From assembly GCA_028284445.1 (NCBI GenBank), contig JANQRS010000011.1, positions 254,321 through 318,320 on the forward strand: a DNA stretch of 64,000 nucleotides. Reading direction: 5' to 3'. Within the stretch, counting starts at the first letter, position 1. Each line of letters starts with the position of its first letter. Below, in pieces: positions 18,787 to 27,371 of this stretch. Made by a program: the position numbers and the translations under genes. The notes below the pieces were generated by a model. It saw nothing but the letters and a program-made list of their open reading frames with translations. It did not search any database and was not told the DNA's origin. This DNA comes from Calditrichia bacterium. GTDB taxonomy: Bacteria; Calditrichota; Calditrichia; RBG-13-44-9; J075.

Positions 18787-19157
18787 TGCCGAGGCAGCTG
18801 GAATTTTCAATTAGCACGCTGCGGGTTGCTAGTGCCCGCGCGAGCCTTCGCTTTTATTCCCGGATGGGATTCAAGAAAATCTTTGAGCATGGCGGGAACA
18901 ATGGCTTCCCGCTATTTGTTGAAATCAGGAGAGACGCTGTCTCGTTTTTCCTTTCAGAACATAATGGCGACGGGCCTTTTGGCGTTCGTGTCTATGTGCG
19001 CGTTGCTGATGCACCGGCGCTGGCTAAAGAATTCTTAAAACTGGAAGTGCCGGCAGGTAAGGTAGAATGGATGGAGTGGGAACAGTATGCCTTCGACGTT
19101 ACAGATCTTGATGGCAACACGCTTACGTTCGCTTCCGATGGAGAAGCGCCGCAGTAG
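18786..19157 (+). CDS. Small VOC/glyoxalase-superfamily protein
   Basis: 123 residues, one VOC module of two beta-alpha-beta-beta-beta units: STLRVASARASLRFYSRMGFKKIF (about 8-31), FVEIRRDAVSFFLSE with a candidate metal Glu/His, and a closing DVTDLDGNTLTFAS (about 104-117). The last pattern is typical of the bleomycin-resistance/glyoxalase group. It starts on the TGATG junction with the symporter stop, which suggests linked function, perhaps processing the transported compound. A perfect palindrome follows 16 bases after the stop. Confidence 0.8.
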   Translation: MPRQLEFSISTLRVASARASLRFYSRMGFKKIFEHGGNNGFPLFVEIRRDAVSFFLSEHNGDGPFGVRVYVRVADAPALAKEFLKLEVPAGKVEWMEWEQYAFDVTDLDGNTLTFASDGEAPQ

Positions 19158-19173
19158 CCTAAATCAGTGCCGG

Positions 19174-19221
19174 AAACTCCCCCCTATATGTCCCCCCGGG
19201 GGGACATATAGGGGGGAGTTT
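19174..19221. repeat. Perfect 48-base palindrome, no loop
   Basis: Two 24-base arms are exact complements around 19197/19198. Each arm contains a run of six C or G on either side of TATATGT/ACATATA. A T-rich stretch (TGTTTTG) follows, so it may end the symporter-VOC transcript. The right arm ends in GGGGGGAGTTT, which contains the only good Shine-Dalgarno site for the TTG start at 19225. Transcription through it would hide that site in the stem. Confidence 0.85.
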
Positions 19222-19224
19222 GTT

Positions 19225-20322
19225 TTGATCGCAGTTTTTGTGCTCTTGACCAGCTTCTCGATCCTCGCCCAATCTCCGGATCGCTACATCACACCACAGC
19301 AGCTCGACGACGGGTGGGCGGTCGACCACATCGCCAATCACAGTATCGACACCTCACTTGTAAACCGTTTTTTCGCTTCCTTACCTGGCAACAAGGGCCA
19401 CAATATCCACAGCATCTTGCTGGTTAAAAACGACACATTATTGATTGAAGCATATTTTGACAAGTATGCACCGCAAAAAACCCACGACATGCGATCCGCC
19501 ACCAAGAGCATTGCTTCTTTGCTTCTCGGGATTGCCATCGACAAAGGCTTTGTCAAAAGTATTCATGAGCCGGTATTAAACTACTTTGAAGACTATCGTC
19601 CCTTGAAATATGAGGATGACCGCCACGAACAGATTACCATTCGCCATCTATTAACGATGAGCAGTGGCATGGAATGCAATGACTGGGATAAAAAATCTCC
19701 GGGCCAGGAAGACAAAATGTATAAGAAGAAAGATTGGTTTCGTTTTCTGCTCGACCTGCCGATGGCCCACCAGCCGGGAGATACAGCGCTGTACTGCACC
19801 GGCGGAGTGGTGCTCCTCGGCGAAATCATTACCCGGGCAAGCGGAAAGAACCTTGATGATTTCGCTGAAGAATATTTGTTCAAACCGCTGGGCATCTACA
19901 ACTATCGTTGGAGTTACATAAAGAAATCCAGGAAAGTCGATGCCGGGGGGCATATTTATATGACGCCGCGCGATCTTGCAAAAATCGGCCAACTGGTACT
20001 CAATAAAGGCAGGTGGAACGGCAACCAAATCGTGTCATCAGAATGGGTGACGTCTGCAACAACAACCCATACACGAATCGGTAATATGGACTACGGATAT
20101 TTATGGTGGCAAATTCCCTTCAAATATCCGGATCGCGAGATCCCTTCAATTTGTGCGTCAGGCAATGGTGGACAGTTTATCATCATCGTGCCTGAGTTTA
20201 ATTTGGTTGCAGCATTTACCGGCGGCAACTATAATTCCGATAAGGCACAGGCTGCTTTCCATCTGATGTATCAAATCTTCTTGCCTGCTCAGCATGAATT
20301 CTTATCTGCAAAAAACAAATAG
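19225..20322 (+). CDS. Exported serine hydrolase, beta-lactamase class C-like
   Basis: 365 residues from the TTG at 19225; the frame is open upstream but that part overlaps the VOC gene and crosses the palindrome. A signal peptide ends at about SILAQS. The fold is that of class C beta-lactamases and DD-peptidase-like esterases. The SxxK motif is in MRSATKSIASLLLGI (Ser near residue 94). LYCTGGVVLLGEII holds the Tyr of the YxN position, here Y-C-T. ASGNGGQFIIIVP corresponds to the third (KTG/HxG) box. Altered second and third boxes argue for an esterase or peptidase and not antibiotic resistance. Substrate unknown. Confidence 0.82.
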   Translation: MIAVFVLLTSFSILAQSPDRYITPQQLDDGWAVDHIANHSIDTSLVNRFFASLPGNKGHNIHSILLVKNDTLLIEAYFDKYAPQKTHDMRSATKSIASLLLGIAIDKGFVKSIHEPVLNYFEDYRPLKYEDDRHEQITIRHLLTMSSGMECNDWDKKSPGQEDKMYKKKDWFRFLLDLPMAHQPGDTALYCTGGVVLLGEIITRASGKNLDDFAEEYLFKPLGIYNYRWSYIKKSRKVDAGGHIYMTPRDLAKIGQLVLNKGRWNGNQIVSSEWVTSATTTHTRIGNMDYGYLWWQIPFKYPDREIPSICASGNGGQFIIIVPEFNLVAAFTGGNYNSDKAQAAFHLMYQIFLPAQHEFLSAKNK

Positions 20323-20371
20323 CAAAGAGCAACTCATCATTTAACTTGACGATTCGGTGCGGGAAATAGAT

Positions 20372-21283
20372 ATGTCTATGAGAACAATAATCACTGCAAC
20401 CCTTTTACTGCTTCTATTTGGCTGTGCAAGCAAAGATAGCGTTGCGCCGGTGCCTGATCCGCCGGATGATCCTCGCCCCTGGATTGAAACCCTGAGCGAG
20501 GCACAGCGCAATTCCATCTTATGGATTGCCGATCATGAAGAAGGCAACCTGGATGATTGGGACAAGGGTGGCAGCCCCAATGCCGGCGGCGGTGTGTTTA
20601 ATACCGGCGGTTCGGACGTCCAGGCGATCTCGGTGCCAGGGGTCGCCCATTCCGGCGAGTTCGCCGCAAAAACCACAATCACCAACGCAATTCGCGCCGA
20701 AAATGGCAATAAAGCTGTTCGCCTGATGCGCTGGACGGACAAAAGCTGGGAAGAAGGCGGGGACTACTTCCCGGATACCGCCTATTACAGTGCCTGGGTG
20801 TTTATGCCGGAGACCTGCAATCCCAACAAGTATGATCCCTGGGACCCCGGCGACGGTGGCTGGTGGAATGTCTTTCAGTTTAAGTCGAATGATGCAGCTG
20901 GTGTCAGCCAGCCAATGTGGACCCTCAATGTCGCTCACAACGACAATACCGGTGTGATGTCATTTTATTTCTGGAGTTCGTTGCTGCAACAGAGCTTTGC
21001 ACAAAACGGGGTAGTGCCGATGCCGGTTGCAGAATGGTTTCACCTTGAGGCCCGAGTGGTGGCATCAACCGGGCCAAGCGGGCGAATCACGCTCTGGCAA
21101 AATGGCATCGAGATCTTTGATCTGCAGGCAATTCAAACAGTGTTGAACGGCGAGTCGGAGAAGCCTATCTGGGGTATCGGGAATTACACAAATCATATTG
21201 CTTGCGGGGGCCAGGAGGGAAGCGCGACCATTTACTTTGACGATGCGGCGGTTTCAACTTTGTCGCTCTCCGTAGGCAACTAG
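20372..21283 (+). CDS. Lipoprotein with heparin-lyase-like jelly-roll domain
   Basis: 303 residues from ATG 20372 (GGGAA six bases upstream). The signal ends in lipobox LFGC, followed by a proline/aspartate-rich linker. The body has the rhythm of the polysaccharide lyase (heparin lyase I/PL20-like) concanavalin-like sandwich: DHEEGNLDDW at the start, YYSAWVFMPE, WWNVFQFKSND, EWFHLEARVVASTGPSGRITLW split as EWFHLEARVV and GRITLWQNG, and ATIYFDDAAVS at the end. Many such proteins in environmental genomes bind or cut glycans. Catalytic residues cannot be assigned, so binding without cleavage is possible. Confidence 0.6.
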   Translation: MSMRTIITATLLLLLFGCASKDSVAPVPDPPDDPRPWIETLSEAQRNSILWIADHEEGNLDDWDKGGSPNAGGGVFNTGGSDVQAISVPGVAHSGEFAAKTTITNAIRAENGNKAVRLMRWTDKSWEEGGDYFPDTAYYSAWVFMPETCNPNKYDPWDPGDGGWWNVFQFKSNDAAGVSQPMWTLNVAHNDNTGVMSFYFWSSLLQQSFAQNGVVPMPVAEWFHLEARVVASTGPSGRITLWQNGIEIFDLQAIQTVLNGESEKPIWGIGNYTNHIACGGQEGSATIYFDDAAVSTLSLSVGN

Positions 21284-21412
21284 CGTAGAAAAATCGCGTA
21301 TCTTCCAAAATATCCACCCTAATGCATAATATATAATGAGAGGCAAGGGCCATTGCTCGGGAGTTGAATGGCGGATTGCCGTAAACATCAATTAAAGGAG
21401 TAGGGAGAAGGC

Positions 21413-21991
21413 ATGAAGAAGTGTTTGGTCTTGGCTTTCATGATGGTTGGCCTATTGAGCAGTGAGGTGTTTTCGCAGCCACAATTTGCAGTAGACAAAG
21501 GCAGTTTTGGCATTGCCGGAACTGCTTCATTTAACAGTCAGGGCGAGGGTGCCCTTGGCGGAAACCGCGCCACAACAATCAATATTAGCCCTTCTCTTAT
21601 TTATTTCCTCGTGCCGGGACTGGGAGTGGGTGGATCCTTCGATTATAGCCGCACTTCCGGCGATCTTGGATTTGACTCTTTCGGTATCGGTCCGACTGCT
21701 GCCTACTATTTTGGCGGCAAGGAGGCACGCACCTTTCCTGTTGTTCGCTTCAAATACCTTTATCGATTTGGAGACAACGATCTCAGTGAAATCACAACCA
21801 ATCAGTTCCAGTTTTCAATCGGCAGTACCTTCATGCTTGCAAAGAATGTTGGCTTGCTAACGGAGGCCTTCTACACATACAATCGGGACACTTTTAAGTG
21901 GCAAGGTTCTCCGTTTTTCGAAACGTCATCAACAACCAGTACGTCTAACGCGCTGGGGATTCGTGTGGGGATTGATCTGTTTGTCTTTTGA
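21413..21991 (+). CDS. Outer-membrane beta-barrel protein, copy 1 of a tandem pair
   Basis: 192 residues with a signal peptide ending FSQPQ. The mature part alternates glycine-rich hydrophobic strands (GSFGIAGTASF, SPSLIYFLVPGLGVGGSFDYS, FGIGPTAAYYFGG) and ends in ..IRVGIDLFVF with a terminal aromatic residue, the usual barrel-assembly signal. Eight strands are likely, as in small OmpW/OprG-type or OMP_b-brl proteins. The start has GGAG ten bases upstream. A near-copy follows 78 bases downstream. Confidence 0.78.
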   Translation: MKKCLVLAFMMVGLLSSEVFSQPQFAVDKGSFGIAGTASFNSQGEGALGGNRATTINISPSLIYFLVPGLGVGGSFDYSRTSGDLGFDSFGIGPTAAYYFGGKEARTFPVVRFKYLYRFGDNDLSEITTNQFQFSIGSTFMLAKNVGLLTEAFYTYNRDTFKWQGSPFFETSSTTSTSNALGIRVGIDLFVF

Positions 21992-22069
21992 GCCTGCCTC
22001 AGACAGACAAAGTGATTTAGAAATTCAGGCTATTTTTCGCATCATGCGATCACGGACAACGGAGGAAAA

Positions 22070-22645
22070 ATGAAAAAGCACTCAATTTATCTGATCATTT
22101 TGGCAGCATTACTGACCAGCCCGGGATTTTCGCAACCACAATTTGCAGTGGACAAAGGCAGTTACGGCATCGCCGGAGCGGCATCATTTAGCAGTCTTGG
22201 TGACGGTGCCCTAGGCGGCGATCGCACCACCCTTATCAACATTAGTCCATCCGTGTTATATTTCGTTTTGCCGGGACTGGGGCTTGGCGGCACTGTTAAT
22301 TATGCTCGTGCTTCCAGTGGATCATCTACACAAAACTCATTTGGTATTGGTCCTACGGTCGCATATTATTTTCACCCACCATCATCGCGCGTATTTCCGC
22401 TCCTACGCTTCAAATACCTCTACAGCGATACAGGTGGCGGTGGAGTTGTAGATTCGAACGGGAACAGTTTCCAATTTTCAGGCGGCGCAACATTCATGAT
22501 TTCAAAAAACATTGGCCTGGTAAGCGAAGTGTTTTATAGTTACACACGACAATCAATCGACGATCGTTTTGGCGGCAGGTTTTTAACCGACTATAGAACC
22601 AACACGATTGGTATTCAACTGGGTATCGATGTATTTGTGTTTTAG
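22070..22645 (+). CDS. Outer-membrane beta-barrel protein, copy 2 of a tandem pair
   Basis: 191 residues, clear paralogue of the preceding gene: QPQFAVDKGSYGIAGAASF against QPQFAVDKGSFGIAGTASF, and ending QLGIDVFVF. Divergence is concentrated in the external-loop regions between strands, as expected for a duplicated surface protein. Signal peptide, strand number and terminal phenylalanine are as in copy 1. GGAGG lies six bases before the ATG. The following small membrane gene starts 14 bases after the stop. Confidence 0.78.
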   Translation: MKKHSIYLIILAALLTSPGFSQPQFAVDKGSYGIAGAASFSSLGDGALGGDRTTLINISPSVLYFVLPGLGLGGTVNYARASSGSSTQNSFGIGPTVAYYFHPPSSRVFPLLRFKYLYSDTGGGGVVDSNGNSFQFSGGATFMISKNIGLVSEVFYSYTRQSIDDRFGGRFLTDYRTNTIGIQLGIDVFVF

Positions 22646-22659
22646 AAAGGAAGTGAAAG

Positions 22660-23106
22660 ATGAAACCGTATGAACACACCCAAACCGGATACTTATCTAT
22701 CATTTTTGCCGGCTTCGCAGCTTTTTTCTCTGCCTTCATTCTGCTTTACGTAGGCCTACCGTATTGGGGATTGTTGGCATTTGCAATTACCGGGGCAATG
22801 CTGGCGATGTTCTCGACATTGACTGTCAGCGTTGATGAACGTGAGTTGCAAATTCGCTACGGAATTGGCATATTTCGTAAGCGGTTTCCAGTAGAAGATC
22901 TGAATGAATGCGAAGTTGTGCGGAATCCCTGGTGGTATGGCTGGGGCATTCGCCTAACGCCACGCGGATGGTTATACAATGTTTCCGGACTGGATGCAGT
23001 GGAGATCCTTCGTAAAGACGGCAAAACTTTTCGGGTGGGAACTGATGAGCCAGAGCATTTAAAAGCTGCACTCAACAGGGCATTGGGAGTTGCACAAAGA
23101 ATCTGA
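22660..23106 (+). CDS. Small membrane protein with PH-like C-terminal domain
   Basis: 148 residues: two membrane helices at about 11-32 and 34-53, then a soluble region LTVSVDERELQIRYGIGIFRKRFPVEDL (about 55-82) and VEILRKDGKTFRVGTDEPEHLKAAL. That region follows the pattern of bacterial PH-like (bPH2-type) domains behind a two-helix anchor. No enzyme motif. AAGGAAG lies before the ATG. It is placed between barrel proteins and a secreted protein, all on one strand and likely co-transcribed. Confidence 0.6.
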   Translation: MKPYEHTQTGYLSIIFAGFAAFFSAFILLYVGLPYWGLLAFAITGAMLAMFSTLTVSVDERELQIRYGIGIFRKRFPVEDLNECEVVRNPWWYGWGIRLTPRGWLYNVSGLDAVEILRKDGKTFRVGTDEPEHLKAALNRALGVAQRI

Positions 23107-23149
23107 AAGCAATTGCGAGAGTTGCTGCGGAGAGAGGGACTGGACTGAG

Positions 23150-24634
23150 ATGAAGACACTTATTGCATTCGTTTTGATTACGGGATCACTATTTGGCCAG
23201 AACATTAAAAGCATAGCCACAGACGGCTTGCCGGTAAAAGTTGTGCACGATGATACGCAGCTTGAAATGGCAACCAAACTGTTGGAACAGCAAAGCCGCA
23301 TTCATCCGGAATTAATCTACCTGGTTCTAAAGAGCATTCAAATTCGTTATGACAACTCATTGAGTCTCGACGAAAGGCGAGGGCTGCTACGCAACATCAA
23401 GATTCTCGAACTCAGATATCGTCAGCGCCTAAATACCTGGTTGCAGGCAGAAATTGAGCATCTTGGCGCTGTCAGTGAGGCGGCAAACGAATACTATCTG
23501 GCTGACGAGGCCGAAGACTATTTCACAAACCGCCTGACCTTGCGGAAAGAGAAATTCGGCTCCGTCGGTGCATGGACAGCAGCCGCGAGCACCCCGGAGA
23601 AAGCAGAGCCGAATGCGGACAGCCTGGCTGCACAATACCCACTGGAAATCGACGAAAATGAAATGGCTTACTGGGCCTGGCGCTACTTCTTACCGGACAA
23701 TGATGAAACACAACTTTATAGCGAGAACATTGACTACACCAGTATGCGCAGAGAGAAGGAAGCCGAGAAGCGGGATGTGCATCGCCGCAACTTTGCGTCT
23801 TTGCAGACACAAAAACCGGCATCTACCGGAATGAGCATCGATGCTATCATGGACGACTGGTCGCTGTTTGAACCGAGCGAATCGGAAGATTTCTCATTCA
23901 GGGCAGCAGACTACGTTTTGAGCACCATGCGGACAAAATACCGACGTAGCCAGCCCAAAAAGCTGCTATTGGGTGTCATCCTGGGCTATGCATCTGATAC
24001 ACCACTGTCTACTGAGCTGACAATCCAGAATCGCAATGGCACGGTAGCGGTCAGCAAACGGACACAGACCGTGCAAATCGGACTGTCATTAACCTATCGC
24101 TTTATGTTTCGCGACTACTTGCGACCATTCTCTTATATAGGACTTGAAGTAGGTGGACAGAGGCTGATTAATTCAGGAAGGAATATTGGGTTCAATCCCG
24201 GTTTCTCAAGCAACGGGTTTGAGCAAACCGGTGGGGGCAGGCGCGTCAGTCAATCACTCACTTTCAACGAAGGCGTCGCCACACTCAATGGATTTAGCAG
24301 CCTCGAATTTCGAGCCCTCGCACCGGTTTTTGTCAAATCGGACATCTTCGTCATTGAAGCGGGGATGCTTTTGCGCGAAAATCGCTATGACTATGATCTG
24401 TTTTATAATTACAACTACAGACATGTTACCCAGGGAGCAACGATCGGAAGCGGTTGGGTGACGATTGCCAGCATCAACTATCAAAGTGGCGATGTGGAAG
24501 AAAGCATAGAGACTAGCGAGAGAGACATTTTCCCGGTATTACACCTGGGGCTGAGCGTCGGCAAAGGTCTTCAGATGCAAGGAACGCTGGTGCCTGACTT
24601 TGCTTCGATCAAGCTGTCATATGGACTGTTCTAG
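23150..24634 (+). CDS. Secreted or outer-membrane protein, unknown family
   Basis: 494 residues from ATG 23150, giving a signal peptide ending GSLFGQ; an upstream in-frame ATG at 23090 would overlap the previous gene and displace the signal. Residues ~40-230 are charged and helical, with LEQQSRIHPELIYLVL and heptad-like runs. The second half from ~270 is glycine- and aromatic-rich with alternating strands (LLGVILGYAS, TVQIGLSLTYRFMF, YIGLEVGGQRL) and ends IKLSYGLF, suggesting a beta-barrel with a terminal aromatic. Possibly a periplasmic coiled domain fused to a barrel. Confidence 0.5.
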   Translation: MKTLIAFVLITGSLFGQNIKSIATDGLPVKVVHDDTQLEMATKLLEQQSRIHPELIYLVLKSIQIRYDNSLSLDERRGLLRNIKILELRYRQRLNTWLQAEIEHLGAVSEAANEYYLADEAEDYFTNRLTLRKEKFGSVGAWTAAASTPEKAEPNADSLAAQYPLEIDENEMAYWAWRYFLPDNDETQLYSENIDYTSMRREKEAEKRDVHRRNFASLQTQKPASTGMSIDAIMDDWSLFEPSESEDFSFRAADYVLSTMRTKYRRSQPKKLLLGVILGYASDTPLSTELTIQNRNGTVAVSKRTQTVQIGLSLTYRFMFRDYLRPFSYIGLEVGGQRLINSGRNIGFNPGFSSNGFEQTGGGRRVSQSLTFNEGVATLNGFSSLEFRALAPVFVKSDIFVIEAGMLLRENRYDYDLFYNYNYRHVTQGATIGSGWVTIASINYQSGDVEESIETSERDIFPVLHLGLSVGKGLQMQGTLVPDFASIKLSYGLF

Positions 24635-24648
24635 GCGGATAAGCCTTA

Positions 24649-25122
24649 TCAGGAAGTATTTTTACGGCGATGAGTTGCAGCCAGCCCTTTCATGAAATTA
24701 CGCAATAGCTGGTCGCCGCATTCCCGGTAATGCCGATGACCCGGCTTACGAAACAAAGCAGAAAGTTCTCCGCGGGAAATTTGCATACCGCCGAGTTTAA
24801 GCGTGGTGAGCATGTCCTTTTCACGCAACTCCAGGGCAATACGGATTTTGCGAAGGATCAAATTATTACTCAAAGTCTCAGGAGGCGGTAGGGGAGAGCC
24901 CGGCTTGCGGGGTCCACGGCGGTCAAGAATCAGGCCATCAAAGAAGGCCAGCAACATATCGTCATCGCAGGACGTGTAGCCCGGCTGATCTTCTTTGCGA
25001 AACAGGCCTTTTACGACTTCCAGGTCAAATTTGAAGCCGATTTTATCAAACAGAGTAACCACCTGGGCGTCGCTCAGGTCAAGTGCATAGCGAAAGCTTC
25101 TGAGGATGTCATTGTTGGTCAT
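24649..25122 (-). CDS. yehS: DUF1456 protein, YehS-like
   Basis: 157 residues made of two DUF1456 repeats, as in E. coli YehS. Repeat 1 contains NNDILRSFRYALDLSD and LFRKEDQPGYTSCDDDMLLAFFDGLI; repeat 2 contains NNLILRKIRIALELRE and LFRKPGHRHYRECGDQLLRNFMKGLA. Length and motifs match the family. No activity is established. The gene starts 6 bases after the stop of the RNA helicase, so the two form a probable operon; a link to RNA handling is only suggested by this. Confidence 0.9.
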   Translation of the reverse strand: MTNNDILRSFRYALDLSDAQVVTLFDKIGFKFDLEVVKGLFRKEDQPGYTSCDDDMLLAFFDGLILDRRGPRKPGSPLPPPETLSNNLILRKIRIALELREKDMLTTLKLGGMQISRGELSALFRKPGHRHYRECGDQLLRNFMKGLAATHRRKNTS

Positions 25123-25128
25123 AAATTA

Positions 25129-26376
25129 CTACTTTTTGCGTTTGCGCTTTTTTTTGCGTTTTTTCTCCCAGGCCTCTTGCTCTTCGAGCAGTGCCTGAAG
25201 ATTATATCTGTCGGAATGGGGTTTGACGATTTCGGCATAGTCGTTTTTGCTGACCTTGATTTCTTCAATCGGCTTACCGATGAAATCCTGGATGGCAGCT
25301 AATTTTTCGCGTTCTTCCGTGCTACAGAAAGAAATGGCATCACCGACGTGCTTACCACGACCGGTTCTGCCAACACGATGCACATAGTTTTCAGCAATGT
25401 CGGGCAGGTCATAGTTGATAACGAACTTAATCTGGGGTATATCGATCCCGCGGGCACTGACGTCGGTTGCGATCAATAGATCGCTGTCACTGTCGCGGAA
25501 GGTATCCATGGCCTCGCTGCGTTTTTGCTGATCCATATCTCCATGAAGCGTTATGGAGTCAATGCCGACACGCTTCATTGCCTTTGCGACCCGTTCCGCC
25601 CGAACCCGGGTACGCACGAAAACCAGCATCTTGCTTTTCGGATTCCGCTCGACGAAATTCTCCAGGAAAAATCGTTTATCATCCATTTCAACAAACACGA
25701 CGAAATGGGATACATTTTTTGATATCGGGTCTTCCGGTGCAATTTGTATTCGTATAGCTGAGCTGCGGACCTGCGAATAAGCGAGCTTCTTGATCTCTTT
25801 GTTGATCGTCGCTGAAAAGAACAATGTCTGGTGTCGCTGTCGAAGCATGCGCTTGACATATTTGATATCTTCAATAAACCCGAGGCCGAGCATATGGTCG
25901 GCTTCATCAAGAACGAGGGTTCTAACATTTTTCAGCTCAATGAATCCTTGACTGATCAAGTCGAACATACGGCCGGGCGTGGCAATAAGGACATCGATAC
26001 CGCTTTGCAGTTTGCTGATTTGCCGATCTTGCTCGACGCCACCAATGAGGGCAAATGCCTTTGTGCGGGTATTTCTGGCTATACTGTTAAATGCTTTGCC
26101 GATTTGCTCGGCAAGTTCACGTGTTGGGACCATCACCAGGCATTGAATGCCGGCATTATGGTTGCGCTTGCTGCGTTTTTTTGCGTGAATCTGATCGACA
26201 ACAGGAATGGCAAAAGCGGCGGTTTTTCCGGTGCCGGTTTGAGCAATCGCCAGCACATCTTCGCCTTTAAGGATCGACGGTATCGACTTGTATTGAATAT
26301 CGGTCGGCCGTTTGAAGCCCATATCTGCGAGATTGCGCTTGATGACGTCGGCAATATCATATTTTTCGAACTTCAT
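25129..26376 (-). CDS. DEAD-box ATP-dependent RNA helicase
   Basis: 415 residues from ATG 26376. The frame is open for 84 codons upstream, but the sequence there is non-helicase-like and runs antisense to the next gene's leader. All core motifs are present: Q motif (FKRPTDIQ), Walker A AQTGTGKT (45-52), PTREL, TPGR, DEAD (157-160), SAT (188-190), ARGIDIP and HRVGRTGR. The tail is strongly basic (KKRKKKRKRKK), as in RhlE/CsdA-type helicases used in RNA unwinding and ribosome assembly. Which subgroup it belongs to is not certain. Confidence 0.93.
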   Translation of the reverse strand: MKFEKYDIADVIKRNLADMGFKRPTDIQYKSIPSILKGEDVLAIAQTGTGKTAAFAIPVVDQIHAKKRSKRNHNAGIQCLVMVPTRELAEQIGKAFNSIARNTRTKAFALIGGVEQDRQISKLQSGIDVLIATPGRMFDLISQGFIELKNVRTLVLDEADHMLGLGFIEDIKYVKRMLRQRHQTLFFSATINKEIKKLAYSQVRSSAIRIQIAPEDPISKNVSHFVVFVEMDDKRFFLENFVERNPKSKMLVFVRTRVRAERVAKAMKRVGIDSITLHGDMDQQKRSEAMDTFRDSDSDLLIATDVSARGIDIPQIKFVINYDLPDIAENYVHRVGRTGRGKHVGDAISFCSTEEREKLAAIQDFIGKPIEEIKVSKNDYAEIVKPHSDRYNLQALLEEQEAWEKKRKKKRKRKK

Positions 26377-26549
26377 ATACCTATTCTCTTTTCTTTGCAC
26401 GGAAAATGTATGACAACTAATGTAATGAACAAAGAATAGATTGAGATAAAAATGACATAGAATGGGGAAACCAATGAGCATACTCGACAAACTGTTCTTT
26501 GTATTTCCGGGATTCCTTGGCGCCATTGGCTTATGAGGAGGGCAGAATT

Positions 26550-27371
26550 TTGGTAAAAGAGCAAGACAGTCAACCATTTCTCTTTCGCAAATGGTATATG
26601 GATTCAATCTCGGATGCTGGATTTGCAACGGTATTCTATTCGGCGGATCTTAGCTGGCGGAAAACAAGACTGGCATACACCAGTTATCTCACCGGTAGTG
26701 CATCAGAAAAAGCTCAGACCCGCACCTCAATCCGAAAAGCACAAGCACCGGACCTCACGGAGGACAACATCCGCTGGCAATCGAAGGCCTTGTCCTGCTC
26801 AGGGGAATGGCTGTATCGGGCAGAGCGGCAAATAGCACCGATACAACTATTTGAGAACAAAAGAGGCAAAGTGCTTTGGCATTGTCGTATTCCATCGGCC
26901 AGCGCCACAACCAGAATCGGTAAGCAACTTCATACTGGCTTCGGGTATGTTGAGTATCTCGAGATGACTATCCCGCCGTGGCGATTACCGCTTAGCGAAC
27001 TACGCTGGGGCCGATTTGTATCATCAAGGCACTCGCTTGTCTGGATCGACTGGCAAGGGTCCCACCCCTTATCACTCATTTTCCTGGACGGTAAACAGAT
27101 TCCCGGTGTCGTTAGCGATGTTAGCGTTTGCTGGTCTGACGGTAAGTTGACGCTGCAACCAGAGACGCTCCTCCGTGGCGGGCCCCTGGTCAAAACAGCA
27201 CTGACGCGGGTGCCCGGCATCCGACGGCTTCTGCCTAAAAAAGCGCTCCAAAGCGAAGAATATAAATGGTTCAGTCAGGGCAGTCTGCAATTAGGAAATT
27301 CAAAGATAAATGGTTGGATCTTATACGAAATTGTGCGTATGGGGAGGGATAATGAAACAAACGATCGGTAA
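26550..27371 (+). CDS. Uncharacterised 273-residue protein, possible lipocalin/CrtC-like fold
   Basis: Start is TTG 26550, with GAGGAGGG seven bases upstream. The sequence is tryptophan- and beta-strand-rich: RKWYMDSISDAGFATVFYS near residue 14, YLEMTIPPWRLPLSELRWG near 131, HSLVWIDWQGSHPLSL near 153. The opening 'K-W-Y-x-D' plus alternating strands recalls hydroxyneurosporene-synthase/AttH-type lipocalin domains, but I cannot confirm this. No signal peptide or membrane helix. It overlaps the next gene, a membrane fusion with methyltransferase, PAP2 and Lgt-like domains, by 20 bases, so the two probably work together on a lipid-linked compound. Confidence 0.55.
   Translation: MVKEQDSQPFLFRKWYMDSISDAGFATVFYSADLSWRKTRLAYTSYLTGSASEKAQTRTSIRKAQAPDLTEDNIRWQSKALSCSGEWLYRAERQIAPIQLFENKRGKVLWHCRIPSASATTRIGKQLHTGFGYVEYLEMTIPPWRLPLSELRWGRFVSSRHSLVWIDWQGSHPLSLIFLDGKQIPGVVSDVSVCWSDGKLTLQPETLLRGGPLVKTALTRVPGIRRLLPKKALQSEEYKWFSQGSLQLGNSKINGWILYEIVRMGRDNETNDR

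Noticed and set aside
19225..20322. Class C beta-lactamase (antibiotic resistance)
   Set aside because: The SxxK box is present but the YxN and KTG boxes are altered (Y-C-T and G-N-G-G), which fits esterase or peptidase relatives better.
21332..21337. Perfect TATAAT ahead of the first barrel gene
   Set aside because: No TTG-type -35 box at 15-19 bases upstream, so it was not called as a promoter.
26377..26628. 84-codon N-terminal extension of the DEAD-box helicase
   Set aside because: No homology to helicases, runs antisense to the leader of the plus-strand gene, and the ATG at 26376 fits the usual helicase N-terminus.
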